From NCBI RefSeq assembly GCF_000701505.1, contig NZ_JNJB01000008.1, positions 186,001 to 250,000 on the forward strand: a stretch of DNA of 64,000 nt, read 5' to 3'. Both the position numbers and the translations under genes were made by a program. Of the stretch, positions 1 through 8,329 are shown in pieces. The stretch comes from Dyadobacter crusticola DSM 16708. GTDB taxonomy: Bacteria; Bacteroidota; Bacteroidia; Cytophagales; Spirosomataceae. Position 1 is the stretch's first letter; every line of letters begins with the position of its first letter. Below the pieces are notes generated by a model. It was not told the DNA's origin. It saw only the letters and a program-made list of their open reading frames with translations, and did no database searches.

Positions 1-945
1 TTTTTGCAGGGTATTATAAATGATATTATAATCCGCCACATTCATATCTTCCTTATGAAGAATAACTGACTTCTGACCTGACTCGGTGATCACATCGATA
101 TCATCAGCAGAAATAGTAGAGTCCCGTTCCAGCAAAACTTCATTACGCTGAATAGAAACTACTTCACCAGTATCTTCATCCACGAAATCCTCAGTCCAGG
201 TACGAAGAACCCGCGCTGCCAAGCGGCGGCCCACTGCTTTCTTGAGGTTAGCAGGAGTAGCGCTGATTTCTTCCGACAATCCAAACAGGTCCAGAATGTC
301 TTTATCAGATCCGAATCCAATTGCTCTCAAAAGAGTAGTAACAGGAAACTTCTTCTTACGATCGATGTAAGCATACATCACATTATTCACGTCGGTCGAG
401 AATTCAATCCACGATCCTTTGAACGGAATAATACGTGCAGAATATAATTTAGAACCATTTGTGTGCTTACTCATCGAGAAGAACACGCCTGGCGAGCGGT
501 GAAGCTGAGAGACGATTACACGCTCAGCACCATTGATTACGAATGAACCTCTTTCGGTCATATAAGGAATGTTTCCTAAGAAAACCTCCTGTTCAATGGT
601 TTCAAATTCTTCATGATCAGCGTCATTACAGATCAGACGAAGCTTCGCTTTCAGCGGAACTGCGTAGGTAAGTCCGCGATCGATAGATTCATCAACTGAA
701 TATTTTGGTGGTTCAAGAAGATAATCAATGAACTCCAAAACGAAGTTGTCGCGTGAATCCGCAATCGGAAAGTTTTCTGCGAAAACTTTGTACAATCCTT
801 CTCCTGAACGATCTTCCACTGATGTATCCAAACTGAAAAAATCCCGGAACGATTGTACCTGGATTCCTAGCAGATCCGGATAATCAATAATCTGATTAAT
901 CCTTGAGAAGTTCTTTCTAGGTGTTGTTGCTTTAATTGTAGCCAA
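1..945 (-). CDS. rpoB: RNA polymerase beta subunit, N-terminal part (cut by window edge)
   Basis: The reverse strand encodes 315 residues of the N-terminal part of RpoB, the catalytic beta subunit of RNA polymerase; the rest lies beyond base 1. The protein begins [17 protein letters not shown] and contains typical beta-lobe stretches such as [15 protein letters not shown] and [16 protein letters not shown]. The start codon is TTG at 945-943. Going upstream in frame there is no ATG before a TAA stop, so the TTG is the only reasonable start that keeps the conserved N-terminus. It is the last visible gene of the secE-nusG-rplKAJL-rpoB series and is separated from rplL by an unusually long spacer of 314 bp. 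Confidence 0.97.
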   Translation of the reverse strand, partial: MATIKATTPRKNFSRINQIIDYPDLLGIQVQSFRDFFSLDTSVEDRSGEGLYKVFAENFPIADSRDNFVLEFIDYLLEPPKYSVDESIDRGLTYAVPLKAKLRLICNDADHEEFETIEQEVFLGNIPYMTERGSFVINGAERVIVSQLHRSPGVFFSMSKHTNGSKLYSARIIPFKGSWIEFSTDVNNVMYAYIDRKKKFPVTTLLRAIGFGSDKDILDLFGLSEEISATPANLKKAVGRRLAARVLRTWTEDFVDEDTGEVVSIQRNEVLLERDSTISADDIDVITESGQKSVILHKEDMNVADYNIIYNTLQK

Positions 946-1259
946 GGCTATGTTTGATTTGGGTTAGAAGAAAAACCAGTACGCCGAACTGCGTGTCGAG
1001 TATGGTATTAATTAGTTTTAAACCTAATCTAATGCCTCGTAGAGAATAGATAATGGCCCCTTTTCTGTCTTTTCTACGAGTAAAGAAGTGTTTCGGGCGA
1101 ATTATCGAAGAAGAAATTGACAGGAAGCAGCAAGTCGCCGCCGCCTCTGTAGAGAACGTTGAAAATAACGTTTTCGTTTGGTATCTACACAAAATAGGAA
1201 AAGACCTGACGATTGTCAGGCCTGTTTCCTGGAATTATAGGATGCCGTTAAAGAGCAAA
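946..1259 (-). other. Long rplL-rpoB intergenic spacer
   Basis: This 314-bp stretch holds no convincing gene. A short plus-strand open frame reaches from it into rplL but runs antisense to that gene and resembles nothing. The one clear element is the attenuator-like hairpin near the rplL end, listed separately. A shorter stem of 5 bp (GAAAA/TTTTC) lies near 1160-1174. The spacer length and the hairpin suggest that expression of rpoB is set apart from that of the ribosomal protein genes, as happens in enterobacteria. Confidence 0.6.
1195..1222 (-). terminator. Attenuator-like hairpin between rplL and rpoB
   Basis: Read on the minus strand, GGCCTGAC (1222-1215), loop AATC, GTCAGGTC (1210-1203) form an 8-bp stem with one G-U pair, followed at once by TTTT (1202-1199) and another T-rich stretch. 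This is a short intrinsic terminator placed 37 bp after the rplL stop codon and well before rpoB. Since rpoB needs to be transcribed with or after rplL, partial read-through (attenuation) is the likely role; that part is inference. Confidence 0.55.
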
Positions 1260-1646
1260 TTACTTCACTTCAACTTCTGCACCTGCTTCTTCAAGTTGTT
1301 TTTTCAAAGCTTCTGCTTCGTCTTTAGCAACTCCTTCTTTAACAGGCTTTGGAGCACCGTCAACTAGTTCTTTCGCTTCTTTCAGTCCAAGACCAGTAAG
1401 GTCTTTAACCAATTTCACAACAGCAAGTTTGCTTGCGCCAGCTGATTTCAAGATCACATCAAAAGATGTTTTCTCCTCAGCAGCAGGAGCATCTGATCCG
1501 CCACCAGCAGCAGGACCTGCTACCATTACTGCACCAGCCGCTGCAGGCTCAATACCGTACTCATCTTTAAGAATTGTAGCCAATTCGTTCACTTCTTTAA
1601 CCGTTAGGTTAACAAGCTGTTCTGCGAAAGCTTTCAAATCTGCCAT
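1260..1646 (-). CDS. rplL: 50S ribosomal protein L7/L12
   Basis: A 128-residue L7/L12 protein that forms the ribosomal stalk and recruits translation factors such as EF-Tu, EF-G and IF2. The N-terminal dimerisation segment (about 1-30) is followed by an Ala/Gly-rich hinge (about 34-58) and a conserved C-terminal globular domain with [20 protein letters not shown] chose the ATG giving [11 protein letters not shown]; the frame runs nine residues further upstream but without family resemblance. It follows rplJ by 83 bp, in keeping with the usual higher demand for L7/L12, which is present in several copies per ribosome. Confidence 0.97.
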   Translation of the reverse strand: MADLKAFAEQLVNLTVKEVNELATILKDEYGIEPAAAGAVMVAGPAAGGGSDAPAAEEKTSFDVILKSAGASKLAVVKLVKDLTGLGLKEAKELVDGAPKPVKEGVAKDEAEALKKQLEEAGAEVEVK

Positions 1647-1729
1647 TTTATTTTTGATTTTTTGATTATACAATAAGATGATTAAAAAGCTCTGATTTAT
1701 TAAACCCGGAGAGCTAAGCCTGGCTACTA

Positions 1730-2260
1730 TTAGTCTTCTTTTTCAGACAAAGTTTTAAGGATACCAGCCAATTTGTTGCCGCCGCTTGAAAGAGCACCGA
1801 TAACATTTTTAGCAGGTGACTGCAACAATCCAATAACTTCTCCAATCATTTCTTGTTTCGATTTGAGAGAGATTAGAACGTCAAGCTGGCTTTCACCAAC
1901 AAAAACCGCGGTATCAACAGAAGCTCCTTTAAATTTAAGCTTGTCGCTACCTGATTTCTTCTTGAATTCTTTTATCAGTTGTGCAGGAACTTTGCCTGAC
2001 TCCGGATGAAACATCACTCCAGAAAATCCTTTCAACACTTCGTTGAATGATGAATAGTCTGTATCTAATGTTTCGAGCGCTTTTCTAATCAATGTATTCT
2101 TAACAACACGATACTCAATACCGCGCTCAAAGCACAATCCTCTTAGCTGGTTAACCTCGCTAACAGACATTCCACTCGCGCTTGTAATATAGAAGTACGG
2201 AGTGCTAGCGAATTTCTGACTTAACTCGTCTATAATTACTGCTTTCTCTTCCCTTGTCAT
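1730..2260 (-). CDS. rplJ: 50S ribosomal protein L10
   Basis: A 176-residue L10 protein, the base of the ribosomal stalk that binds 23S rRNA and carries the L7/L12 dimers on its C-terminal helix. The start is the ATG giving [17 protein letters not shown]; thirteen upstream codons that remain open overlap the end of rplA and are not family-like. The ATG lies one base after the rplA stop codon, which points to translational coupling between L1 and L10. The [12 protein letters not shown] stretch (residues about 44-58) is the usual rRNA-binding part. Confidence 0.96.
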   Translation of the reverse strand: MTREEKAVIIDELSQKFASTPYFYITSASGMSVSEVNQLRGLCFERGIEYRVVKNTLIRKALETLDTDYSSFNEVLKGFSGVMFHPESGKVPAQLIKEFKKKSGSDKLKFKGASVDTAVFVGESQLDVLISLKSKQEMIGEVIGLLQSPAKNVIGALSSGGNKLAGILKTLSEKED

Positions 2261-2261
2261 A

Positions 2262-2960
2262 TTATAATCCTGGAATCGTGTTTTTATCAATAACAACACC
2301 CGGGCTCATCGTACTAGACAAGTGAATGCTTTTCACGTAAGTACCTTTTGCCGAAGATGGTTTAAGGCGTACCAAGGTGTTGATAACTTCCTGAGCATTC
2401 TGTGCAAGCTGGTCAGTTCCGAAAGAAACTTTACCTACGCTGGTGTGGATGATTCCTGTTTTATCAACCTTAAAATCAATCTTACCTGCTTTCACTTCTT
2501 TAACAGCTTTGCCTACTTCAGGGGTTACCGTTCCCGATTTAGGGTTTGGCATTAATCCGCGAGGACCTAATACTTTACCTAAACGTCCCACTTTTGCCAT
2601 TACACTCGGCATAGTGATGATTACGTCAATGTCAGTCCAGCCTTGTTCTATCTTTTGGATATACTCGTCAAGACCAACAAAATCTGCTCCTGCTTCTTTC
2701 GCCTCTGCCTCCTTATCTGGAGTACAAAGTACCAAAACACGCACTTCTTTTCCGGTTCCGTGTGGCAATGTTACCACGCCACGTACCATTTGATCAGCTT
2801 TCCGAGGATCAACGCCCAAGCGAACATCGATGTCTACAGAAGAATCAAATTTGGTGTAAGAAATCGTTTTAAGAACGTCCGCCGCCTGCTCCAAAGAGTA
2901 AGCTTGATTTGGGTCGTATTTCGAAAGCGCTTCTTTTTGCTTTTTGGTCAGTTTTCCCAT
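2262..2960 (-). CDS. rplA: 50S ribosomal protein L1
   Basis: A 232-residue L1 protein, which forms the mobile L1 stalk at the E site and helps release deacylated tRNA. Clear family stretches are [20 protein letters not shown] near residue 42 and the signature [20 protein letters not shown] near 121. It begins with ATG 36 bp after rplK ends and its stop codon nearly touches the rplJ start. In many bacteria L1 also represses translation of its own rplK-rplA message; no operator structure was checked here. Confidence 0.97.
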   Translation of the reverse strand: MGKLTKKQKEALSKYDPNQAYSLEQAADVLKTISYTKFDSSVDIDVRLGVDPRKADQMVRGVVTLPHGTGKEVRVLVLCTPDKEAEAKEAGADFVGLDEYIQKIEQGWTDIDVIITMPSVMAKVGRLGKVLGPRGLMPNPKSGTVTPEVGKAVKEVKAGKIDFKVDKTGIIHTSVGKVSFGTDQLAQNAQEVINTLVRLKPSSAKGTYVKSIHLSSTMSPGVVIDKNTIPGL

Positions 2961-2996
2961 GTTCTTTGTTTCGTTAGCGTAATTTAAAACCTACGC

Positions 2997-3446
2997 TTAG
3001 TTGTTTTCTTCCCATGGGGCTTTGCCTGCCACGGTGATACCCATACTACGAGCCGTTCCCGCTATCATTTTCATGGCAGAATCAATTGTAAAGCAGTTCA
3101 AATCTGGCATCTTTGTCTCAGCGATCGTACGAACCTGATCCCAAGAAACCGAACCTACCTTCAAACGGTTTGGCTGAGCCGAACCGGTCTTTACTTTTGA
3201 TGCTTCCAGAAGCAAAATCGCGGCCGGGGGGGTCTTAATGACAAAGTCAAAAGACTTATCCTTATAGTATGTAATAACTACCGGCAATACCACACCCATT
3301 TTATCCTGGGTACGGCCATTGAATTGCTTGCAAAACTCCATGATATTCAAACCCTTCGATCCTAATGCAGGACCAATCGGAGGTGAAGGATTGGCTTGGC
3401 CGCCTTTCACCTGTAGTTTGACGTATCCACCTATTTCTTTTGCCAT
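2997..3446 (-). CDS. rplK: 50S ribosomal protein L11
   Basis: A 149-residue L11 protein, part of the GTPase-associated centre of the large subunit and needed for the RelA-type response. The proline-rich N-terminal signature [20 protein letters not shown] (residues about 15-34) and the C-terminal rRNA-binding part are intact. The ATG giving [13 protein letters not shown] is the family start; ten further upstream codons are open but unconserved. It lies between nusG (73 bp upstream) and rplA in the same direction. Confidence 0.97.
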   Translation of the reverse strand: MAKEIGGYVKLQVKGGQANPSPPIGPALGSKGLNIMEFCKQFNGRTQDKMGVVLPVVITYYKDKSFDFVIKTPPAAILLLEASKVKTGSAQPNRLKVGSVSWDQVRTIAETKMPDLNCFTIDSAMKMIAGTARSMGITVAGKAPWEENN

Positions 3447-3519
3447 TGTTTTGGAATTTGTTGGGTCATTGATCAATCACGGTTCTAATGCAAGTGGAAG
3501 CTTACCTGCCCGTTTTCTT

Positions 3520-4074
3520 TCAACTATCCTTTTCTACTTGTGCGTAACTGAGTTCCACGGGTGTATTACGCCCGAATATCTTAACAACTACATTGAGTTT
3601 TTTCTTTTCGTCGAATACCTCTTCAACAAGGCCGATAAAGCCACTGAAAGGACCGTCAACCACTTTGACTGTCTCGCCCTTGATAAAGGACATACTGGGA
3701 GCTTCTTCGTGCTGCTCGGCTTCATCCACTTTACCCAAGATCCTGTTGATCTCGGATTGTCTCAGAGGAACAGGTACTTTTGAGTTGCCTTCTGCATTTC
3801 CAAGAAAACCAATAACACCTGGAATGCTCGTAATGATGTGGAGAACTTCTCCTTTTGACAGATCCGCTGAAATGATAATGTAGCCAGGAAAAAAATTTTT
3901 CTCTCTGACACGTTTCTTACCGTTACGCATCTCGTATATCTTCTCAGAAGGTATCAGGATTTGCGGAACAAACTCGGTTAATTTCTGTCGTGTTATCTCA
4001 TTTTCGATGTAGGACTTGATCTTTTTCTCTTGTCCAGACACCGCTCTTAACACAAACCAATTTAGACTACTCAT
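3520..4074 (-). CDS. nusG: Transcription elongation/antitermination factor NusG
   Basis: A 184-residue NusG, which binds the clamp helices of RNA polymerase and affects pausing, Rho action and transcription-translation coupling. The NGN domain covers about residues 4-105 (WFVLRAVSGQEKKIKSYIEN and the FFPGYIII strand) and a KOW domain about 129-181 (KGETVKVVDGPFSGFIG). Length and domain order are normal for the bacterial protein rather than for the specialised paralogues found with capsule loci. It follows secE by 23 bp, the universal secE-nusG pairing. Confidence 0.97.
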   Translation of the reverse strand: MSSLNWFVLRAVSGQEKKIKSYIENEITRQKLTEFVPQILIPSEKIYEMRNGKKRVREKNFFPGYIIISADLSKGEVLHIITSIPGVIGFLGNAEGNSKVPVPLRQSEINRILGKVDEAEQHEEAPSMSFIKGETVKVVDGPFSGFIGLVEEVFDEKKKLNVVVKIFGRNTPVELSYAQVEKDS

Positions 4075-4097
4075 ACCATTTAGGGATTAAAATAGCC

Positions 4098-4289
4098 TTA
4101 GAAAGACTGGTAAAACAGTTTTAATGCATTTTCGAACACGAAATCCATCACACCAACAACAAAAGCAAAAATGAGTGAACCCACCAGAACCAAAGTTGTA
4201 TTTGCCTGCAATTCGTTGAAAGGAGGCCATGTAACATGCTGGGTGATCTCTTCCCAGGAAGCCTTCAAAAAAGAAGTAAACTTTTCCAT
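4098..4289 (-). CDS. secE: Preprotein translocase subunit SecE
   Basis: A 63-residue SecE, the clamp subunit of the SecYEG channel in the inner membrane. It has the minimal one-helix form: an amphipathic N-terminal segment with SWEEITQHVTWPP, then one membrane segment (about 31-52). This short form is normal outside Gammaproteobacteria. It is placed between tRNA-Trp and nusG, as in many bacteria, and is translated from an ATG 18 bp after the tRNA gene. Confidence 0.95.
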   Translation of the reverse strand: MEKFTSFLKASWEEITQHVTWPPFNELQANTTLVLVGSLIFAFVVGVMDFVFENALKLFYQSF

Positions 4290-4306
4290 TGTTCCTTTTA
4301 AATATG

Positions 4307-4377
4307 CACGGGTGGAGAGATTCGAACTCCCATCAACGGTTTTGGAGACCGCTATTCTACCCTTGAACTACACCCGT
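4307..4377 (-). tRNA. trpT: tRNA-Trp (anticodon CCA)
   Basis: A 71-nt tRNA on the minus strand. The acceptor stem pairs ACGGGTG with CACCCGT followed by discriminator G; the T loop contains TTCGAAT, and the anticodon loop CTCCAAA puts CCA at 4345-4343. No CCA end is encoded. It sits between tuf and secE and probably heads the secE-nusG-rpl transcript, because a terminator and a promoter lie just upstream. Confidence 0.96.
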
Positions 4378-4405
4378 TTATCACCTAACCCAAACTTTCG
4401 GGCTG

Positions 4406-4436
4406 CAAAGATACGATTTTTTTTACAAAAAACAAG
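4406..4436 (-). promoter_or_regulatory. Bacteroidota-type promoter for trpT-secE-nusG-rpl
   Basis: On the minus strand a -7 box TATCTTTG (4413-4406) matches TAnnTTTG exactly, and TTG (4435-4433) lies precisely 19 bp upstream as the -33 element. The start of transcription would fall around 4398-4402, some 25 bp before tRNA-Trp. The -33 box is part of the 3' arm of the tuf terminator stem, so the two signals overlap. Confidence 0.75.
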
Positions 4437-4461
4437 TGCACTCCGGTAGGAAATGCACTTG
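4427..4461 (-). terminator. Intrinsic terminator of tuf
   Basis: CAAGTGCA (4461-4454 read on the minus strand) pairs with TGCACTTG (4440-4433) to give an 8-bp perfect stem with a 13-base loop, followed by six T residues (4432-4427). It lies 19 bp after the tuf stop codon. Confidence 0.85.
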
Positions 4462-4479
4462 CTATTATTGCTTTCTTGA

Positions 4480-5667
4480 TTAGTCAAGAATTTCAGTTAC
4501 CTGACCAGCACCCACGGTACGTCCACCTTCACGAATCGCGAAACGAAGACCTTTTTCCATAGCAATCTTGTTGATCAATTTCACTTCAATTGTGATGTTA
4601 TCACCAGGCATTACCATTTCAACACCAGCTGGAAGGGTAATTTCACCTGTTACGTCCGTGGTACGGAAGTAAAACTGAGGGCGGTATTTGTTAAAGAATG
4701 GAGTGTGACGACCACCTTCTTCTTTAGAAAGAACGTAAACTTCACCTTTAAATGCAGCGTGAGGCTTAACTGAACCTGGCTTGCAAATTACCATTCCGCG
4801 ACGGATATCCTCTTTGTTAATACCACGTAGAAGAAGACCAACGTTGTCACCAGCTTCTCCACGGTCAAGAATTTTACGGAACATCTCAACACCAGTAACG
4901 GTAGATTTAAGACCTTCTGCACCCATACCCAAGATATCAACAGGATCACCAGAGTTGATCACGCCACGCTCGATACGACCAGTTGCAACAGTACCACGAC
5001 CAGTGATCGAGAATACGTCTTCAACAGGCATCAAGAATGGAAGATCTGTCATACGTGGAGGAATTGGAATATAGCTATCAACAGCATCCATCAGATCTTC
5101 GATAGTTTTTACCCATTTCGGCTCACCATTCAAACCACCCAAAGCAGAACCTTGAATTACAGGAATGTTGTCTCCATCATATTCGTAGAAGCTCAAAAGC
5201 TCACGAATTTCCATTTCGACAAGCTCAAGAAGCTCAGGATCATCAACCATATCCACTTTGTTCATGAATACTACAAGTTGAGGAACACCTACCTGACGAG
5301 CAAGAAGGATGTGCTCACGAGTTTGTGGCATCGGCCCATCAGTAGCAGCAACTACGATGATCGCGCCATCCATCTGAGCAGCACCAGTTACCATGTTCTT
5401 CACATAGTCAGCGTGACCTGGACAGTCAACGTGCGCATAGTGACGATTGGCTGTTTGGTATTCTACGTGTGAAGTATTGATGGTGATACCACGCTCTTTC
5501 TCTTCAGGAGCATTGTCGATTGATGAGAAATCGCGTTTTTGTGCGAAACCTTTGTCAGCAAGTACAGTGGTAATTGCTGCTGTAAGGGTGGTTTTACCGT
5601 GGTCAACGTGCCCGATAGTACCGATATTTACGTGGGGTTTCGAGCGGTCAAACGTCTCTTTTGCCAT
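4480..5667 (-). CDS. tuf: Translation elongation factor Tu
   Basis: A 395-residue EF-Tu that carries aminoacyl-tRNA to the ribosome with GTP hydrolysis. The GTPase motifs are intact: GHVDHGKT (19-26), DCPGHADY (G3) and NKVD (G4), followed by the two beta-barrel domains ending in [13 protein letters not shown]. It starts with ATG and lies downstream of three tRNA genes, the same tRNA-tuf arrangement as the enterobacterial tufB locus. The spacing of 207 bp to the intact tRNA-Thr is enlarged by a broken tRNA-Thr copy. Only one tuf gene lies in this window. Confidence 0.98.
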   Translation of the reverse strand: MAKETFDRSKPHVNIGTIGHVDHGKTTLTAAITTVLADKGFAQKRDFSSIDNAPEEKERGITINTSHVEYQTANRHYAHVDCPGHADYVKNMVTGAAQMDGAIIVVAATDGPMPQTREHILLARQVGVPQLVVFMNKVDMVDDPELLELVEMEIRELLSFYEYDGDNIPVIQGSALGGLNGEPKWVKTIEDLMDAVDSYIPIPPRMTDLPFLMPVEDVFSITGRGTVATGRIERGVINSGDPVDILGMGAEGLKSTVTGVEMFRKILDRGEAGDNVGLLLRGINKEDIRRGMVICKPGSVKPHAAFKGEVYVLSKEEGGRHTPFFNKYRPQFYFRTTDVTGEITLPAGVEMVMPGDNITIEVKLINKIAMEKGLRFAIREGGRTVGAGQVTEILD

Positions 5668-5793
5668 GACTTAAGTACGCTTAAAATTAAAAGTTATTAC
5701 GAATTTATTTAACACTAATGATTGATCCTGTTCAGCTTACAAAATCCAAGCGCTTCAAACCAATCAACTAAGTACAGAATCAAAATCTCACCG

Positions 5794-5863
5794 AGCTTTT
5801 GAGGGGATTTGAACGACACCGGCCGCCCGGCCCTGACCTCTTCCTTACCAAGGATGTACCCCT
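5794..5863 (-). pseudogene. Broken tandem copy of tRNA-Thr
   Basis: Positions 5783-5863 repeat the sequence of the 3' flank and body of the intact tRNA-Thr at 5864-5933. The first 32 bases are identical, then 16 extra GC-rich bases (5815-5830) interrupt the T arm, then 24 bases covering the variable and anticodon arms are identical again. After that the D arm is shortened and the 5' acceptor strand is missing. The anticodon GGT survives, but without an acceptor stem the RNA cannot be a working tRNA. It could be a failed tandem duplication or, less likely, an assembly fault. Confidence 0.8.
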
Positions 5864-5874
5864 AAATCTCACCG

Positions 5875-5946
<72 letters not shown>

Positions 5947-6032
5947 AAAACCCTTGTAAGAACCAAAAAGCGACTAGCGAAAAAGTTACAATTGAATGTT
6001 TTCGCTAATCGCTTCGACGGTGCTTCTAAATG

Positions 6033-6105
6033 AGCGGAAGACGAGGTTCGAACTCGCGACCTATAGCTTGGAAGGCTATCGCTCTACCAGCTGAGCTACT
6101 TCCGC
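6033..6105 (-). tRNA. glyT: tRNA-Gly (anticodon TCC)
   Basis: A 73-nt tRNA on the minus strand. GCGGAAG pairs with CTTCCGC followed by T; D arm GCTCAGCTGGTAGAGC; anticodon TCC at 6072-6070; T loop TTCGAAC. It lies between tRNA-Tyr and tRNA-Thr and is very likely cotranscribed with them. Confidence 0.96.
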
Positions 6106-6161
6106 ATCTGTTATGCCCAATCCCGACTGGTAAATATACAGGATTGTTTTGGCATTAACTG

Positions 6162-6244
6162 TGGGGGCGGATGGATTCGAACCACCGTAGGCATACACCA
6201 GCAGATTTACAGTCTGCCCCATTTGGCCACTCTGGTACACCCCC
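6162..6244 (-). tRNA. tyrU: tRNA-Tyr (anticodon GTA)
   Basis: An 83-nt tRNA with the long variable arm typical of bacterial tRNA-Tyr. GGGGGTG pairs with CGCCCCC (one G-U) followed by A; anticodon GTA at 6210-6208; T loop TTCGAAT. It is the first gene after the strong promoter at 6297-6327. Confidence 0.96.
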
Positions 6245-6296
6245 ATACATCATTTCAACTTTACCGCGAAACCGTTTGTCTCACTTTTTGGAGTCG

Positions 6297-6327
6297 CAAA
6301 ATTATGGCCTTTTCTTAAATTCTCAAA
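6297..6327 (-). promoter_or_regulatory. Promoter of the tRNA-Tyr/Gly/Thr-tuf transcript
   Basis: On the minus strand TTTG (6327-6324), a spacer of exactly 19 bp and TAATTTTG (6304-6297) form a full match to the Bacteroidota housekeeping promoter TTTG-N19-TAnnTTTG. Transcription would start roughly 45 bp before tRNA-Tyr. No other strong promoter is seen before tuf. Confidence 0.8.
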
Positions 6328-6352
6328 TTCTTTCGAAAAAAAAACAAATAAA

Positions 6353-6393
6353 AATACGGGAGAAATCGAAAAACTGCGATTTCGGCCCGTATT
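6353..6393 (-). terminator. Terminator after the sigma/barrel operon
   Basis: An outer stem AATACGGG/CCCGTATT (6353-6360 with 6386-6393) encloses an inner stem GAAATCG/CGATTTC (6362-6368 with 6377-6383). On the minus strand the hairpin is followed by a long T-rich tract (below 6353). It separates the gene ending at 6408 from the tRNA promoter; on the plus strand a TTTTTT run also follows, so it could work both ways. Confidence 0.8.
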
Positions 6394-6407
6394 GGAAGTT
6401 TTTTCAT

Positions 6408-7508
6408 TTAAAATAGTCTCACACCAAAGCTCAACATCCGGACTGCGGGCCCTCTATTCTTCTCATACAAATTGTTCAAATCGTAATTGACGAAAATGTC
6501 AGGGAATTTTCTTATACCAATTTCGGCAGCTAGCCCATACCGCAGATCTTCGATATAAAAGTTTTTACGAACATGATCTACGTCTTTACTGCCGACTTCC
6601 CGCAACTTGGTATAACTACCCAGCCTATACCCTCCGTAAACTCCTGCACTCAGATAAGAAATAAAGGAGCGGGAAAAACTGACCGTCGGCATCAGAGTGA
6701 GATTAACATAGGGAACAACCAGTTTGCTCTTTTTCATCTCAACCTCTCTCCCATCTTCCAGGACCGGCAGGAATTCTACAAAGTTCGTGTTCTTAACTAC
6801 CGTATTGTTGTTGTCAAACATGAGATTGTACCAGGAGAAGTCTGCGCCAAAGTCCAAATGAAAACCTGCATGCTTGCCCCGGGCCAGAGTGGCACTTGCT
6901 ACATAGCCCAGACTGACAAATCGTGAGCCGAATGGTTTTAGCTCATAGCTCGTCTTGTTATAACCTGCCGTAGCTTCATTGGTTCCGTATGTATTAAGTC
7001 CAATTGCTACATTGAAACCCTTTCTTGGACTACTTCCCCTGCTTGGTCTGTAAAAGCGCTTACCAGTTCTCCTGTAGGTTGAATCAGTAGATACTACATC
7101 GTCGCCGTCTCTAACCTCAACTCCCTTGCTGTTGATAGTAACCCTGGTGTCTCCGTCTTTTACATGAATACCGCGCAGTCCTATTCGGACATAATCTTTT
7201 TCATCCTTAGCAGCCGGATCCTTGAGATAATCCACTCCATTAAATTCCTCCCGCAGATAAGTCGTATCTGCATCTGTACTGTCTAGACGTACCTTCAAAT
7301 CTTTCAAAAGCGCATTAAGATCGTACTTCATGATCTTTTCCAGTTCCTTCCGGTTTTCACCAAAAATGATCAGCCGCGTTTTATTACCGAATGTTACAAT
7401 AATGGAGTCTTTCTCAGACATGTTATTTGACTCATTATCTTCTGCAATCGCTCCGAAAGAGACGAGCGAAAAAATCATTATTAGCGAGGCAATTACTCTA
7501 TTTTTCAT
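6408..7508 (-). CDS. Predicted outer-membrane beta-barrel protein
   Basis: A 366-residue exported protein that I cannot assign to a named family. Residues 1-22 look like a Sec signal peptide (MKNRVIASLIMIFSLVSFGA). A charged soluble part (about 30-150) contains repeated strand-like VRDGDD/VKDGDT motifs. From about 165 to the end there are alternating hydrophobic strands and aromatic residues, ending in SFGVRLF with a terminal Phe, as in outer-membrane barrels recognised by BamA. It is the last gene of an operon with an ECF sigma factor and a membrane protein; only 11 bp separate it from the middle gene. This suggests an envelope role controlled by, or sensed through, that sigma factor. Confidence 0.7.
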   Translation of the reverse strand: MKNRVIASLIMIFSLVSFGAIAEDNESNNMSEKDSIIVTFGNKTRLIIFGENRKELEKIMKYDLNALLKDLKVRLDSTDADTTYLREEFNGVDYLKDPAAKDEKDYVRIGLRGIHVKDGDTRVTINSKGVEVRDGDDVVSTDSTYRRTGKRFYRPSRGSSPRKGFNVAIGLNTYGTNEATAGYNKTSYELKPFGSRFVSLGYVASATLARGKHAGFHLDFGADFSWYNLMFDNNNTVVKNTNFVEFLPVLEDGREVEMKKSKLVVPYVNLTLMPTVSFSRSFISYLSAGVYGGYRLGSYTKLREVGSKDVDHVRKNFYIEDLRYGLAAEIGIRKFPDIFVNYDLNNLYEKNRGPAVRMLSFGVRLF

Positions 7509-7519
7509 AGCTAACTAGA

Positions 7520-8329
7520 TTATAATTTTGTTCTGGGGTTCTGATACTTTTCCGTTTTCTCTTCTTTATTACGAAGCCGATCATCAACTCTTGCGACCAG
7601 CGTTTTGGGATTAAAGCCAACTTCATCCCAATCGACCCTTTCACCAGCCCTCGCATTTTTTAACTGGCGGAATACTTTTGAGAATTTTGACACTTTGGGT
7701 CTGTACTCTTCATTATCCGATTCAGATTCAACAGCTACCACAATGGTGCGCGTGGGCTCCGCCTCCAAGCTCGCAATTGAAGGTGTACCTATTTGCGGCA
7801 TTGCAGATTTCAAATTGCCTGGCTCGGACATTCTGGGTGTTAATGGAGAATCGTTTTGAAACTGTTCTTCCCGGGGTTGCTCAGTTTCCAGCTTTGCTAG
7901 TTCCAGATCTTTATTGCCAGTGGATGTTTCCTGTGCATCAGGCTGCATCTTTTGAGTTTTCCGAGAATTTAATACAGCAGGCAAAACTTCTTCTGAAAGC
8001 TTCTTTTTAGGCTTTAATGCGATCTGAGGGTCATCAGCTGCCACATTTGCGATGGATTTATCCGGTAGCACTTCATCCGTTTGCTGCGGCTTGACAGCTA
8101 CTAGTCGGTTGATAACCGGCTTATCAACTGTTAGCCGATCATTTTGCCAGACCAAGTATCCCCCGAGCATCCCTACTACGATGCTGGCTGCCACATACCT
8201 CATCCAGCCAAGAACCAGACGTTTTGGTTGCTGTTTTTCCTGAATTCTGGCCCAGGCATTTGCCGAAGGCTCTTTTTCTAAGTCAGTCAGTTTGCGTTTG
8301 AAAAGATCATCAACAGGATGCTTTTTCAT
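7520..8329 (-). CDS. Single-pass membrane protein, probable anti-sigma factor
   Basis: A 269-residue protein with a cytoplasmic-looking N-terminal part (MKKHPVDDLFKRKLTDLEKE, then PSANAWARIQEK), one membrane segment at about 40-61 and a long, low-complexity charged C-terminal part that would be periplasmic. The N-terminal pattern is common in Bacteroidota proteins encoded beside ECF sigma factors. Its ATG lies inside the 3' end of the sigma gene (20-bp overlap), so the two are probably translated in a fixed ratio. Binding of the sigma factor is inferred from this layout, not from a recognised anti-sigma zinc motif, which I do not see. Confidence 0.65.
   Translation of the reverse strand: MKKHPVDDLFKRKLTDLEKEPSANAWARIQEKQQPKRLVLGWMRYVAASIVVGMLGGYLVWQNDRLTVDKPVINRLVAVKPQQTDEVLPDKSIANVAADDPQIALKPKKKLSEEVLPAVLNSRKTQKMQPDAQETSTGNKDLELAKLETEQPREEQFQNDSPLTPRMSEPGNLKSAMPQIGTPSIASLEAEPTRTIVVAVESESDNEEYRPKVSKFSKVFRQLKNARAGERVDWDEVGFNPKTLVARVDDRLRNKEEKTEKYQNPRTKL

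Noticed and set aside
1053-1367. Plus-strand open frame of 104 codons in the rplL-rpoB spacer
   Set aside because: It runs antisense into rplL and has no promoter or protein-like composition; it ends as a shadow of L7/L12.
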